Positions 8,240-16,866 of a stretch of DNA of 64,000 nucleotides are shown here, in pieces (position 1 is the first letter of the stretch; each line of letters opens with the position of its first letter). The position numbers were made by a program, and so were the translations under genes. The notes below the pieces were generated by a model. It worked only from the letters and a program-made list of their open reading frames with translations. It was not told the origin of the DNA and made no database searches. Source of the stretch: Kineosporia babensis (GTDB lineage Bacteria; Actinomycetota; Actinomycetes; Actinomycetales; Kineosporiaceae); NCBI RefSeq assembly GCF_021129305.1, contig NZ_JAJOMB010000031.1, positions 21,491-85,490 on the forward strand, read 5' to 3'.

Positions 8240-9612
8240 GCAGCGTCCTCCAGGGCAGACAGGTCGCGGTCGGCCACCTCGGGCATCAGGTAGGCGGTGA
8301 CCAGGGCGATGAACGAGTAGACGATGAGCATGGCGGCGATCGGCCACCAGCTGTTGAAGGCGGCGGTCAGGCCGGCCGCGATCACCGGGCCGGCCGCCAC
8401 GGTGGCCAGACCACCGAGTTCCTTGGCCAGACCGACCTGGGTGAACCGGTTGCGGCCGCCCAGCAGCTCGGACATGGTGACGTTCTCCAGGGCGAAAAGG
8501 CCCACCACGGCGACGTTGTAGCCCAGGATCATGCCGATCACCAGGCCCGGGGTGCTGCCGCTGGTGACCAGCAGGAGCATCGGGAAGGCCAGGAGCATCG
8601 ACAGCGTGCTCATCACCATGTACATCGGGCGGCGGCCGAACCTGTCGCTGAGCATGCCGATGAACGGGACCGTGGCGAAGCCCAGGACCGAGCCGATCAG
8701 CAGCGAGTCCGTGGCCACCGACTTGTCCAGGCCCAGGGTGGTGCCGATGTAACCGACCAGGAAGGTCTGCACCAGCCCGGAGTTACCGGCCTGACCGATC
8801 CGCAGGCCCAGCGCCAGGAAGAACGCCTTGCCCTTGTTCGCCTTCAGCCCGGCCTCGAGCTTGCTCTCCTTCACTTCCGCACGGTCCAGCGCCACACCGT
8901 CGACCACGTCGTCCCGGGCCTCGAAGACCGGGCTCTCCTTGACGTTACGGCGGATCCAGAGCGCCAGGATCAGCAGCACGAAGCTGGCCAGGAACGGGAT
9001 CCGCCAGCCCCAGCTGTGCAGCTGCTCCTCGCTCAGCACGGCCAGCAGCAGCGCCCAGATACCGGTGGCGACCAGCGTGCCGGAGTTGGTGCCCAGCGCG
9101 ATCAGCGAAGAGATCAGTCCCCGGCGGCGTTTCGGCGCGTACTCCACCAGCATCACCGTGGCTCCGGCGATCTCGGCGCCGGCACCGAAGCCCTGCACCA
9201 GCCGCAGCACCACCAGCAGGGCCGGGGCCAGCAGGCCGATCTGCGCGTAGGTCGGCAGCGCACCGATCAGCGTGGTCGAAACACCCATCATCGCAATGGT
9301 GATGAACAGGACCCGCTTGCGACCGAGCTTGTCGCCCATCCGCCCGAAGTAGACGGCACCGGCCAGCCGGGCCACGTACCCCACGCCGTACGTCGCCATC
9401 GCGGCCAGCAGGCCGATCGCCGGGCTGACGTCGGGGAAGAAGATCTCGTTGAAGACGATCGCGGCAGCCAGCGAGTACAGCTGAAAGTCCATGAACTCCA
9501 TGGCGGTGCCGAGCCAGCCGGACACCGCGGCCTTCGACAGGTCCTTGGTGGACCGCTCCGGCACGCCCCCGGGTGGTGGCGTGTCGTTCAGGGCCGAGGC
9601 CTCTGCGCTCAT
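8236..9612 (-). CDS. MFS transporter of the metabolite:H+ symporter (MHS) family
   Basis: 458 residues with about twelve membrane segments. The loop 2-3 motif appears as GRMGDKLGRKRVL, and the second-half copy as GMLSDRFGRRPMYMV. The N-terminal AAVSGWLGTAMEFMDFQLYSLAA matches the MHS group (shikimate/proline/alpha-ketoglutarate type proton symporters). As first gene of an operon with idnD-like, kdgK and eda, it most likely imports a hexuronate or hexonate across the cytoplasmic membrane. Start ATG 9612 has GGGAG just upstream. Its promoter region carries an AATATACAAG element also found before manD. Family certain; substrate inferred from neighbours. Confidence 0.88.
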   Translation of the reverse strand: MSAEASALNDTPPPGGVPERSTKDLSKAAVSGWLGTAMEFMDFQLYSLAAAIVFNEIFFPDVSPAIGLLAAMATYGVGYVARLAGAVYFGRMGDKLGRKRVLFITIAMMGVSTTLIGALPTYAQIGLLAPALLVVLRLVQGFGAGAEIAGATVMLVEYAPKRRRGLISSLIALGTNSGTLVATGIWALLLAVLSEEQLHSWGWRIPFLASFVLLILALWIRRNVKESPVFEARDDVVDGVALDRAEVKESKLEAGLKANKGKAFFLALGLRIGQAGNSGLVQTFLVGYIGTTLGLDKSVATDSLLIGSVLGFATVPFIGMLSDRFGRRPMYMVMSTLSMLLAFPMLLLVTSGSTPGLVIGMILGYNVAVVGLFALENVTMSELLGGRNRFTQVGLAKELGGLATVAAGPVIAAGLTAAFNSWWPIAAMLIVYSFIALVTAYLMPEVADRDLSALEDAA

Positions 9613-9668
9613 CGATTGCTCCCTTGCTCATCGACGGGCCCGTCCATGGGGCCCTTGTGTGGCAGTTG

Positions 9669-9679
9669 AAATATACAAG
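9669..9679 (-). promoter_or_regulatory. candidate shared operator/-10 element of the transporter operon
   Basis: An AT-rich AAATATACAAG in otherwise GC-rich DNA, 57-67 bases upstream of the transporter start. The 10-mer AATATACAAG recurs at 12448-12457 upstream of manD in the same orientation. On the minus strand it reads CTTGTATATT, which could be a -10 element or a GntR half-site. Confidence 0.5.
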
Positions 9680-9724
9680 CCCTGTCGCGAAGGGCAAGAC
9701 CCGGTTCGGAAACTGGTCGACCAG

Positions 9725-11200
9725 CTACTGCAGCGGTACGTGACCGGCCGCGAGGTCCGGCAGCAGAGCCTCGGCCGAGCGCGTCAGATCGGCGTCTTCG
9801 GCCAGGTCAGCAGCACCCAAGACGTTCAGCAAGCGCGCAACGACCCCGCTCGGCGAGCCCCGCCAGCAGCCCGCCAGCGCTGCGGTGGCCGGATCCGTAG
9901 TACCGAAGAGCTGACCACCGGAGGACGCGTCGGGCCGGGTTGCGTGGGCCCACGCGGCTAGCGCAAGGGTCTGGTTGGGGCCAACTGGGGACGCTTGCTC
10001 CCGTAGGTCGCGCAGCACGGTCACCCAGCGCTGGGGCAGCTTGAGCGATCCGTCGGAACCGATCTGCCGTAGCTCGTGATGAATGGCGTTGTTACTGAAC
10101 CGGGCAACCAGGCTCTCCGCGTACCGCAGCGGATCAGGGCCACCGTTCGGAAGGGTCGCGGCAACTTCGGCCGCGTACCCCCGCACGAACGTCGCGCCCC
10201 AGTCGGTAGCCAGTACGTCGGCGATGGTGCGGCATCCGGCAGCGAGTCCTAGGTAGGCCAAGCCGGAGTGACTGCCGTTGAGCAGCCTCAGCTTGGTCAG
10301 CTGGTACGACGCTACATCGTCCACAAACTGGGCCCCGCCGTGTTCCCAGGCCGGCCGGGCCGCACGGAATGCGTTCTGCAGTACCCACTGGCTGTACGGC
10401 TCCCCCGCCACTGCGAGGCCGTCCTGCACACCGAGCCGGGCTGCCGCCTCGGCCAGGTCCGCCGCACTTGTCGCCGGGACGATCCGGTCGACCACGGTGG
10501 ACGGGAAACCTACGGACGTGTCCAGCCAGTCGAGCACCTTGTCGCTGTCGGCCCAACCAGCCGCGGCGACGAATTCCCGCACCACGCCGGCCAGGACCGA
10601 ACCGTTGCCGTCCAGATTGTCACAGGAGACGACATCGATCGGCGCGCCAATCGTCCTCAAGCGGTTCGCCAACGACACCGCCAGGCGAGCCACCACCGTG
10701 CCGACCACCGCATCAGCCGGGTTCTTACGGCTCAGGTCCAGGTCGGCGGCAATCCGCGGGTCGGCGAGGTTCAGCCGTCCGCTGGCCGGATCACGGTGAT
10801 AGCCCTTCTCCGTGACGGTCAGCGTGATCGTGCTGACCTCGGCCGATCGGATCAGGGTGTCGAGCGCAGCCGCGTCATGGCTCAGGTGCAACGCGCCGGA
10901 CAGCGCCGCCACCACCCGCGGCTGCGAACCGCCCGGTGAGCGCGTGGTAACCGAGAACAGGTAGTCCTGCTCGCGAGCGCGCTGCACCACCGAGGCATCG
11001 CGCGGCGCGACCGCCACGATCCCGGTCGCCTGCCCCGTGGCCTCCGAAGCCGCCTCGGTGTAGACGGCCTGGTGAGCCCGGTGAAAAGCTCCCAGCCCGA
11101 AATGCACTACCTGCGGCCGTAGCTCACGAGGATCGACCAGTGGGCGCGCGTTCTGATCCAGTCTGTTCAGGCTCGCCAGGCCGAGAAGTTTTTCGCTCAC
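9725..11200 (-). CDS. uxuB: mannitol dehydrogenase-family D-fructuronate (mannonate) oxidoreductase
   Basis: 491 residues of the polyol-specific long-chain dehydrogenase family. The nucleotide-binding segment is [17 protein letters not shown] (about 33-49). A central SCDNLDGNG and the catalytic segment [17 protein letters not shown], with the expected Lys, Asn and His, are present. It interconverts D-fructuronate and D-mannonate with NAD(H), delivering mannonate to the dehydratase encoded immediately upstream; the two genes overlap by four bases (ATGA type). Mannitol 2-dehydrogenase is the main alternative in this family, but the mannonate dehydratase partner and the KDG genes nearby favour UxuB. 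Confidence 0.87.
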   Translation of the reverse strand: MSEKLLGLASLNRLDQNARPLVDPRELRPQVVHFGLGAFHRAHQAVYTEAASEATGQATGIVAVAPRDASVVQRAREQDYLFSVTTRSPGGSQPRVVAALSGALHLSHDAAALDTLIRSAEVSTITLTVTEKGYHRDPASGRLNLADPRIAADLDLSRKNPADAVVGTVVARLAVSLANRLRTIGAPIDVVSCDNLDGNGSVLAGVVREFVAAAGWADSDKVLDWLDTSVGFPSTVVDRIVPATSAADLAEAAARLGVQDGLAVAGEPYSQWVLQNAFRAARPAWEHGGAQFVDDVASYQLTKLRLLNGSHSGLAYLGLAAGCRTIADVLATDWGATFVRGYAAEVAATLPNGGPDPLRYAESLVARFSNNAIHHELRQIGSDGSLKLPQRWVTVLRDLREQASPVGPNQTLALAAWAHATRPDASSGGQLFGTTDPATAALAGCWRGSPSGVVARLLNVLGAADLAEDADLTRSAEALLPDLAAGHVPLQ

Positions 11201-12405
11201 CAGTCGTGCACCGACCCGTCCAGACGCCGCGCCACCGGCAGGTACTTCGGGTCGTAGGGGAAGCGCTCGGCCGCCTTCTCGTCGTACTCCACGCCCAGGC
11301 CGGGTTCGTCGGACAGGTCCAGCATGCCGTTCTTGAGCGTGACGTTGGTCCGGAACACCTGCATGGTCTCGGCCACGTGCGGCATGTACTCCTGGATGCC
11401 GAAGTTCGGCACGGTCAGGTCCACGTGCACGGCTGCGGCCAGCGAGATCGGCGACAGGTCGGTGGCACCGTGCGATCCGGTGCGCACCTGGTACAGCGCC
11501 GCCAGATCGAAAATCCGCCGCAGGTGCGTGATCCCGCCCGCATGCACCACGGTCGTCCGGACGTAGTCGATCAGCTGCTCGGTGATCAGGTCCTTGACGT
11601 CCCAGATCGAGTTCAGGATCTCGCCGGTCGCGATCGGCGTGGTGGTGTGCCGGCGGATCAGCCGGAACGCCTCCTGGTTCTCGGCCGGCGTCGGGTCCTC
11701 CATCCAGAACAGGCGCAGGTCCTCGACGCTCTTGCCGAAGCGGGCGGCCTCGATCGGGGTGAGCCGGTGGTGCACGTCGTGCAGCAGGTGGAAGCCGTAG
11801 CCGAACTTCTCGCGCACTTCCCGCAGATAGGTGGGGGCGAAGTCGAGGTAGGCCTCGGTGGACCAGGGCTGCTCGTCGGGCAGGCTGCCGTTGGCGGGCT
11901 CGTAAACCTCCCCCTTACGCACGCCGTAGCTGCCACCTAGGCCTGGAACGCCGGTCTGCGCGCGGATCGCCTGGTACCCCTGGTCGCGGAACTTGGCCAC
12001 GTCGTCGAGCAGTGAGGGTACGTCTGTGCCGGAAGCGTGGGAGTAGACCATCACGCCGTCGCGGGAGCGGCCGCCCAGGAGCTGGTACACCGGAAGACCG
12101 GCCACCTTGCCCTTGATGTCCCACAGCGCTACGTCCACGGCCGCGATCGCCGTCATCGTCACCGGGCCGCGCCGCCAGTACGCCCCCTTGTACAGGAACT
12201 GCCAGATGTCCTCGATCCGGGCGGGGTCGCGGCCGATCAGCAAAGGGACGAGGTGGTCACGTAGGTAGCTGGCGACGGCCAGTTCCCGCCCGTTGAGCGT
12301 CGCGTCGCCCAGCCCGGTCACCCCGTCGGACGTGGTGATCCGCAGGGTGACGAAGTTGCGGCCCGGGGAGGCGACAAAGACCTCCGCGCGTTCGATCGTG
12401 CTCAC
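11197..12405 (-). CDS. manD: D-mannonate dehydratase of the enolase superfamily (ManD/RspA type)
   Basis: 402 residues. The N-terminal capping domain is followed by an enolase TIM barrel. Metal ligands lie in [11 protein letters not shown] (Asp), [12 protein letters not shown] (Glu) and IATGEILNS (Glu), and the catalytic His is in [12 protein letters not shown]. It dehydrates D-mannonate (possibly D-gluconate) to 2-keto-3-deoxygluconate. GTG 12405 is chosen because AAGGAGA lies seven bases upstream; an extension of the frame to 12468 would read through the operator region. It heads the manD-uxuB operon, divergent from the GntR regulator. ManD enzymes vary from efficient mannonate dehydratases to promiscuous, weakly active ones, so kinetics cannot be judged. 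Confidence 0.9.
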   Translation of the reverse strand: MSTIERAEVFVASPGRNFVTLRITTSDGVTGLGDATLNGRELAVASYLRDHLVPLLIGRDPARIEDIWQFLYKGAYWRRGPVTMTAIAAVDVALWDIKGKVAGLPVYQLLGGRSRDGVMVYSHASGTDVPSLLDDVAKFRDQGYQAIRAQTGVPGLGGSYGVRKGEVYEPANGSLPDEQPWSTEAYLDFAPTYLREVREKFGYGFHLLHDVHHRLTPIEAARFGKSVEDLRLFWMEDPTPAENQEAFRLIRRHTTTPIATGEILNSIWDVKDLITEQLIDYVRTTVVHAGGITHLRRIFDLAALYQVRTGSHGATDLSPISLAAAVHVDLTVPNFGIQEYMPHVAETMQVFRTNVTLKNGMLDLSDEPGLGVEYDEKAAERFPYDPKYLPVARRLDGSVHDW

Positions 12406-12440
12406 TGACCCATCTCCTTCGGCGGCTCCAGCTCCAATGC

Positions 12441-12466
12441 AAGCGCTAATATACAAGAACATGTTC
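12441..12466. promoter_or_regulatory. operator region between manD and gntR
   Basis: This cluster holds AAGCGCT (12441-12447), AATATACAAG (12448-12457, shared with 9670-9679) and a perfect 10-bp palindrome GAACATGTTC (12457-12466). It lies in the 107-base divergent gap between manD (start 12405) and the GntR gene (start 12513), the natural place for the regulator to act on both directions. Confidence 0.5.
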
Positions 12467-12512
12467 ATCAGGCGGGTGTCGCGGCCCGGTCCTGGCGAGG
12501 AGGTCGATTACG

Positions 12513-13238
12513 ATGGCCGGTATGTCCCCCCGAAAAGCCGGTGGCAGCAGCCGGCAGGCCGTCTACGACTCCCTTCGACGGCGCATCCTCGGACTCGAAC
12601 TGGCCCCCGGCACCGCGCTGTCCGAGAACGACCTCGCCGCCGAGCTCGGGGTCTCCCGCACCCCGGTGCGCGAGAGCATGATCCTGCTGTCCGAAGAAGG
12701 CCTGGTGCAGGTCTTCCCCAAGGTCGGCACCTTCGTCTCCCGGGTCGACGCCACCAAGGTCGCCGACGCCCAGTTCCTACGCGAGGCCGTCGAACTCGCC
12801 GCCCTGGACGACGTGCCGCTCACCCCGGACGACGAACTCGTCGCCCTGCTGCGCGAAAACCTCACCCAGCAGCAGACCCCCGGCATCGACCGCGAGGACT
12901 TCTTCCGCCTGGACGAGGAGTTCCACCACCTGCTGCTGCGCCTGAGCGGCCACGGCAACTCCTGGTCCACCGTCGCCTCGGCCAAGGGCCACCTCGACCG
13001 CGCCCGCCGCCTCGGCCTGAACGAGGTCGGCTCACCCCGGCCCTTCATCGACCAGCACGCCGACGTGCTCGACGCCGTGCTCTCCGGCAACACCGAGGCC
13101 GCCCGCACCACCCTGCGCCACCACCTGCGCGCCGTCTTCGAAGACGTCGAACGCGTACGCCGCCGCTCCCCCGAACTCTTCGCCGCCGACCCCGACGCCG
13201 TACCCGTGCGCCGCAGCGTCGCCGTGTGGGGCAACTAG
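12513..13238 (+). CDS. GntR-family (FCD) transcriptional regulator
   Basis: 241 residues. A winged-helix N-terminal domain (about 13-80) with YDSLRRRILGLELAPGTALSENDLAAELGVSRTPVRESMILLSEEGLV is typical of GntR. The C-terminal FCD all-helical effector domain shows metal-binding positions such as DEEFHHLLLRLSGH and DQHADVLDAVLSGN. It probably represses the divergent manD-uxuB operon and the transporter-idnD-kdgK-eda operon, with a sugar acid (mannonate, fructuronate or KDG) as effector, as for UxuR/ExuR-like regulators. Two ATG starts (12513 and 12522) are possible. Family certain; targets inferred from position and the shared 10-mer. Confidence 0.9.
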   Translation: MAGMSPRKAGGSSRQAVYDSLRRRILGLELAPGTALSENDLAAELGVSRTPVRESMILLSEEGLVQVFPKVGTFVSRVDATKVADAQFLREAVELAALDDVPLTPDDELVALLRENLTQQQTPGIDREDFFRLDEEFHHLLLRLSGHGNSWSTVASAKGHLDRARRLGLNEVGSPRPFIDQHADVLDAVLSGNTEAARTTLRHHLRAVFEDVERVRRRSPELFAADPDAVPVRRSVAVWGN

Positions 13239-13248
13239 GACTGAGACG

Positions 13249-13605
13249 TCACAGGCGGTCGGCGCGTCTCCAGAGGTCGCGGAGCATGCGCGGGAACACC
13301 ACGAACCAGCAGACCACGCCGACGAAACCGAACGGAACGAGCCAGTAGACGAACCACAGCAGCGGCAGGGTCACCACGACGGTGCCGATCAGCCGTCCGG
13401 CCAGGCCGTAGGTGACCACGGTGGCGTCCCACTTGCCAACACCGATGTGGCTGCGCTCGCGGGCCTTACGGGCGTCGGCGGCTGCGGACGTGAAGTGCTC
13501 GGGGGCGGGCTCTTCGGCGTCTTCGCTCACGGGGGCGTAGCAGCGCAGGCACCAGTCCACCTCGTGGGTAAGCAAAGCTCCGCATGCACAGCGGGGTTGG
13601 GGCAC
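13249..13605 (-). CDS. small zinc-ribbon membrane protein
   Basis: 118 residues. The N-terminal cysteines CACG and CLRC (about 6-23) form a rubredoxin-like zinc ribbon. An acidic linker and a basic amphipathic segment follow, then two hydrophobic spans (about 75-108: GTVVVTLPLLWFVYW and FGFVGVVCWFVVFP), ending in a positively charged tail. It is probably anchored in the cytoplasmic membrane with the ribbon inside. It lies two bases after the stop of the larger zinc-ribbon protein, so the two are likely cotranscribed and may work together. Function unknown. Confidence 0.75.
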   Translation of the reverse strand: MPQPRCACGALLTHEVDWCLRCYAPVSEDAEEPAPEHFTSAAADARKARERSHIGVGKWDATVVTYGLAGRLIGTVVVTLPLLWFVYWLVPFGFVGVVCWFVVFPRMLRDLWRRADRL

Positions 13606-13607
13606 GT

Positions 13608-15539
13608 TCAGACTCCGCCTGGGCTGGACACCGGGTTGCTGTAGTTCGGTCGTGGGCTCACCTGATAGGCCAAGTTGGGACGTTCGGGGGCCATGGGTGC
13701 CTGAGGAGCCGGTGGTCTCGGGGGTTCGTTGACGGCAGCGGGCGGGCTTGGCGTGTTGGGTAGAGATGAGGGCTTGGCCAAAGGGGGCGGGGAAGAGAGC
13801 GCCGGAGGTTGGGGCATGGGCTGGACGGTCTGAGCGCCTACCGAACCTGGACCGTTGGCCGGAAGGTTTGCGGCGGTGGGCATTCCGGGTGCGCCAGCTC
13901 CGGGCATGGTGCCGGCGGTCGACAAGGGACCCGCGGCTAGAAGCGCGCCGGTGCTGGAAGCTGCTCCCGGTCCTGGCAGTGCGGGACTGACGCCAGACAT
14001 GGCGCCCGCGCTCGCCGCTGACAGGACACCGGATGTTGCACCGGCCAGGCCGACCGACCCAGGCGTGCCGGCAACTCCGGCGCCGTTTGCCCCCGGTACG
14101 GCGCCTGCCAGTGCTCCAGTAACGCCTCCGGCGCCCAAGACACCACCTGGCATGCTGACTGCCCCAACACCAGCTCCGGCTGCAGCCCCTGGCCCGCCGC
14201 CCGCTCCAGCAACACCCCCAGCGCCAGACCCCGCACCCAGCACACCACCTACCCCTGCGCTGCCAACGCCCGAAGGGCCACCCAGTCCACCAACACCCGG
14301 TAGACCACTCATCCCGGCTCCAGGTAATCCGCGCGCCCCCGCAATTTCGCCAGTACCTGGTGAGCCACCCACTGCGGCAGCGCCGCCAACTCCCGGCGCG
14401 CTTCCTGCGCCGGAAAGACCCCCAACGCCAGGCAGCCCAGCAGCACCACCAACGCCCTGGGAAGCATTTACTCCGGCCATGCCACCAACGCCAGGCACGC
14501 CGCCGACTCCCCCGGGCATTCCGACTACCCCAGAAACGCCGCCTGCCCCTGGCAACGAACCTGCACCCGGGACACCCGCTCCAGCGGACGTATCACCTCC
14601 CGGCGCAGCCCCCGCCCCTGGCAAGCCAATCGACCCAGCCGTGCCTCCCGTGCCTGCAGCACCCGCCATACCCCCACCTGGCAGGGCTCCCGCCAGCGGA
14701 CCAGCGCCAGGCAAGCCCCCGCCGACAACCCCGCCCGGCGCCGCACCAGTGCTCAGGCCCGTGGCCGCGCCGGCATCGCCACCAGGATTGGCCGCTCCCC
14801 CGGGCCACCCCACCGACCCAAGCTGAGCCGCATGCCCCACCACCCCGACGGCATTGCCCTCGTAGGCCGAAAGCAACACCGCACGCAAAGGATTCGCCCC
14901 CGCCGGAGCAGCCCCCGGCCCAGAAGCGGCCGATCCAGCCCCAGCCGAGCCAGCACCGGTTGAGCCAGCAGCAGTTGAGCCAGCGCCGCCCGAACCGGAA
15001 CCAGCGGCAGCCGAACCAGATGCCGCCGAACCTGGGCCAACCAAGCCACCGGCAGAGTCATTCGTCCCACCAGCAGACCCTGAGGCCCCTGATCCGCCCA
15101 CCCCAGAAGCAGACTCACCCCAACCCCGCGCACCCGAACCCTCGACCGAGCCCGAAATCAGATTCATCACCGCGGCATTCGCAGCCGTCATCCGCGCGTT
15201 CATGTCCGGCGAAACCGGCGCGGCCGCACTACCCAACGGTTGCGTAACCGCAGCCACCGACTGAGGCTCCTGCTTCTGCAGGCCCAGCTGCAACAGAGCC
15301 TGCGGCGGCGGGACCGGGTCCACCGGCGCGGCCGGCATCTGGTCCTGGGCCGAGCGCTTCCCGTCCGAACGCGGCCCCGCAACCCGTTCTTCGTCCGGCA
15401 CCGGAGTCTGCTCGGTCAGGTCTACGCCGCAGTACTCGCAGAACTGCCAGTCGTCATGGATCAACAGGTCGCAGTTCGGGCATTTCAGCTTCGCCGCCAG
15501 CTGTTCCCAGGGCGCACGCAGCCAAGGAGAATTGTCCAC
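13608..15539 (-). CDS. zinc-ribbon protein with long elastin-like Gly/Ala/Pro/Val region
   Basis: About 643 residues. The N-terminus has a double-CxxC ribbon (KLKCPNCDLLIHDDWQFCEYCG). From about residue 120 to 560 the chain is almost only Gly, Ala, Pro, Val and Ser in PGVGG, PGAGG and GAGSA units resembling tropoelastin; the last part is Pro-rich. There is no signal peptide or membrane span. The start is GTG 15539 because GGGAGG sits six bases before it; ATG 15545 would touch that site, and 15575 has none. The low-complexity region should be disordered and phase-separation-prone. It is followed by a smaller zinc-ribbon membrane protein. No known family; function unknown. Confidence 0.7.
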   Translation of the reverse strand: MDNSPWLRAPWEQLAAKLKCPNCDLLIHDDWQFCEYCGVDLTEQTPVPDEERVAGPRSDGKRSAQDQMPAAPVDPVPPPQALLQLGLQKQEPQSVAAVTQPLGSAAAPVSPDMNARMTAANAAVMNLISGSVEGSGARGWGESASGVGGSGASGSAGGTNDSAGGLVGPGSAASGSAAAGSGSGGAGSTAAGSTGAGSAGAGSAASGPGAAPAGANPLRAVLLSAYEGNAVGVVGHAAQLGSVGWPGGAANPGGDAGAATGLSTGAAPGGVVGGGLPGAGPLAGALPGGGMAGAAGTGGTAGSIGLPGAGAAPGGDTSAGAGVPGAGSLPGAGGVSGVVGMPGGVGGVPGVGGMAGVNASQGVGGAAGLPGVGGLSGAGSAPGVGGAAAVGGSPGTGEIAGARGLPGAGMSGLPGVGGLGGPSGVGSAGVGGVLGAGSGAGGVAGAGGGPGAAAGAGVGAVSMPGGVLGAGGVTGALAGAVPGANGAGVAGTPGSVGLAGATSGVLSAASAGAMSGVSPALPGPGAASSTGALLAAGPLSTAGTMPGAGAPGMPTAANLPANGPGSVGAQTVQPMPQPPALSSPPPLAKPSSLPNTPSPPAAVNEPPRPPAPQAPMAPERPNLAYQVSPRPNYSNPVSSPGGV

Positions 15540-15806
15540 GCGCATCCTCCCGTCACCCGAACAGGCGCGCTCCACCCGACCCGTCCATTGCTCTTAATCT
15601 CGACCCCACCGCGCCGGATGTGCGCAAGCTCGTACTCGTTCCCTCCAATGGGTGAAGGCGGTCGCCGACCGCGCCGACTAGGCAAAGATCCGCAGGACGA
15701 GCCCTTGGCAACCCGACGGATGGAACGCCTGCGCCAGTACCCGCGTCCTAGATCTGGGGTGGCACGAGGACGCGAAGCGAGAAGATCGTCGAGGGGGCGA
15801 CCACTC

Positions 15807-16727
15807 ATGCAGGACAACACCGACCGCAAGCGCACCAACCCAGCGAACACCAGCCGGCGTCAGCAGATCCTGATGACGGCGATGGCGGTGACCGCGATAG
15901 TGGCCATCGTGACCGTTGTGGTGGGGCCGTGGCGAGGAGGCGACGTGAACCAGGACGTAACCCCAGGGCGACCGGAACTGCTGGTGCCCCAACCGCCCGA
16001 GACGGACACGAGCCGTCCGCACATCATCGTTCGCCCGCAGACCGTGCCCGTGGACGGCGCCGACGTGGCCCTGATCTTGGCCAACCCCACCCCCGAGGAG
16101 GCCTTCTTCGGTGTCTCCGGCCTGCTGCAGCGCTGGAACGGATCCACCTGGAGCGACCACCGTCAGGTGGTCACCGGGACCGGCCCCGATCAGTCCCCCG
16201 GGCGCCTGCACAGCCTGGACGAGCAGGTCATCGTCCCGATGATCGCCCTGAGCGCCCCCGCGAGGGGGTTCGCGCAGCCGGTCTGGACCCATGTGCAGGA
16301 CATCGATGCCGGCTGGTACCGCTTCAAGTTCAACACCGCCACCGGCATCTTCCAGGTCAGCGACACCCCGTCGGAGAAGATCGTCCGCTCCACCACCCCG
16401 ATCGGTTTCAGCGGGATCTCCGTGGTCCAGGCCGGCAGCGCGGCGAAGCTGGAGCTCGAAGCCTTCCCGCGCACCCCGATCAGCGGCAGCTTCGATCTTG
16501 ACCAGCACGTCGGCGACTACACCAGCACGGCCAGGATCGAACGTCTGGACGGTGATCGCTGGGTGGTGATCCCCTCGGACACTGTCCAGACCGTCAACGG
16601 CACCCCGGCCAACGGGTCCTTCGTGGTGCAACTGCCCGAACTTGAGACGGGTGTGTACCGGGTGAGCAGAGAGGCGAGCGTGGCCGGACGGGTCGAGTCG
16701 CTGTTCTGGTCGCTGCCGCTGTCCTGA
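15807..16727 (+). CDS. single-pass membrane protein with extracytoplasmic beta-rich domain
   Basis: 306 residues. A short basic cytoplasmic N-terminus (MQDNTDRKRTNPANTSRRQQ) precedes one membrane span (about 21-43, ILMTAMAVTAIVAIVTVVV). The remaining 260 residues are outside and look like two immunoglobulin-type beta sandwiches (RPHIIVRPQTVPVDGADVALILANPTPEEAFFG; KLELEAFPRTPISGSFDL), with aromatic strands such as DIDAGWYRFKF and ETGVYRVSREA. No cysteines are conserved and no enzyme motif is visible. Start ATG 15807 follows GAGGGGG. The open frame from 15240 upstream is antisense shadow. It is divergent from the elastin-like gene. Unknown function, probably envelope. Confidence 0.75.
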   Translation: MQDNTDRKRTNPANTSRRQQILMTAMAVTAIVAIVTVVVGPWRGGDVNQDVTPGRPELLVPQPPETDTSRPHIIVRPQTVPVDGADVALILANPTPEEAFFGVSGLLQRWNGSTWSDHRQVVTGTGPDQSPGRLHSLDEQVIVPMIALSAPARGFAQPVWTHVQDIDAGWYRFKFNTATGIFQVSDTPSEKIVRSTTPIGFSGISVVQAGSAAKLELEAFPRTPISGSFDLDQHVGDYTSTARIERLDGDRWVVIPSDTVQTVNGTPANGSFVVQLPELETGVYRVSREASVAGRVESLFWSLPLS

Positions 16728-16866
16728 GGTCTTCACGGGAGGTGCCCGCCCGACGATCAATGCGATAACGAAGACCTACCCATGAGTCGGACAGCCCGGA
16801 TGACCTGCCCGAACGTGATATCAACGGATCCAACTACGGCGTTTTCACCGCGATCCGGAGAGCATC

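Noticed and set aside
12441..12447. AAGCGCT before manD as a third site for the LacI regulator
   Set aside because: Only a 6-bp core matches and the locus has its own GntR regulator; too weak alone.
13243..13270. Possible terminator between the GntR gene and the small zinc-ribbon gene
   Set aside because: Only a 6-bp stem with a 16-base loop; not convincing next to the strong hairpins elsewhere.
13843..14826. Plus-strand Pro/Ala-rich frame opposite the elastin-like gene
   Set aside because: The minus frame has a zinc ribbon, a ribosome site and a start; the plus frame only mirrors the Gly/Ala codons as Pro/Ala.
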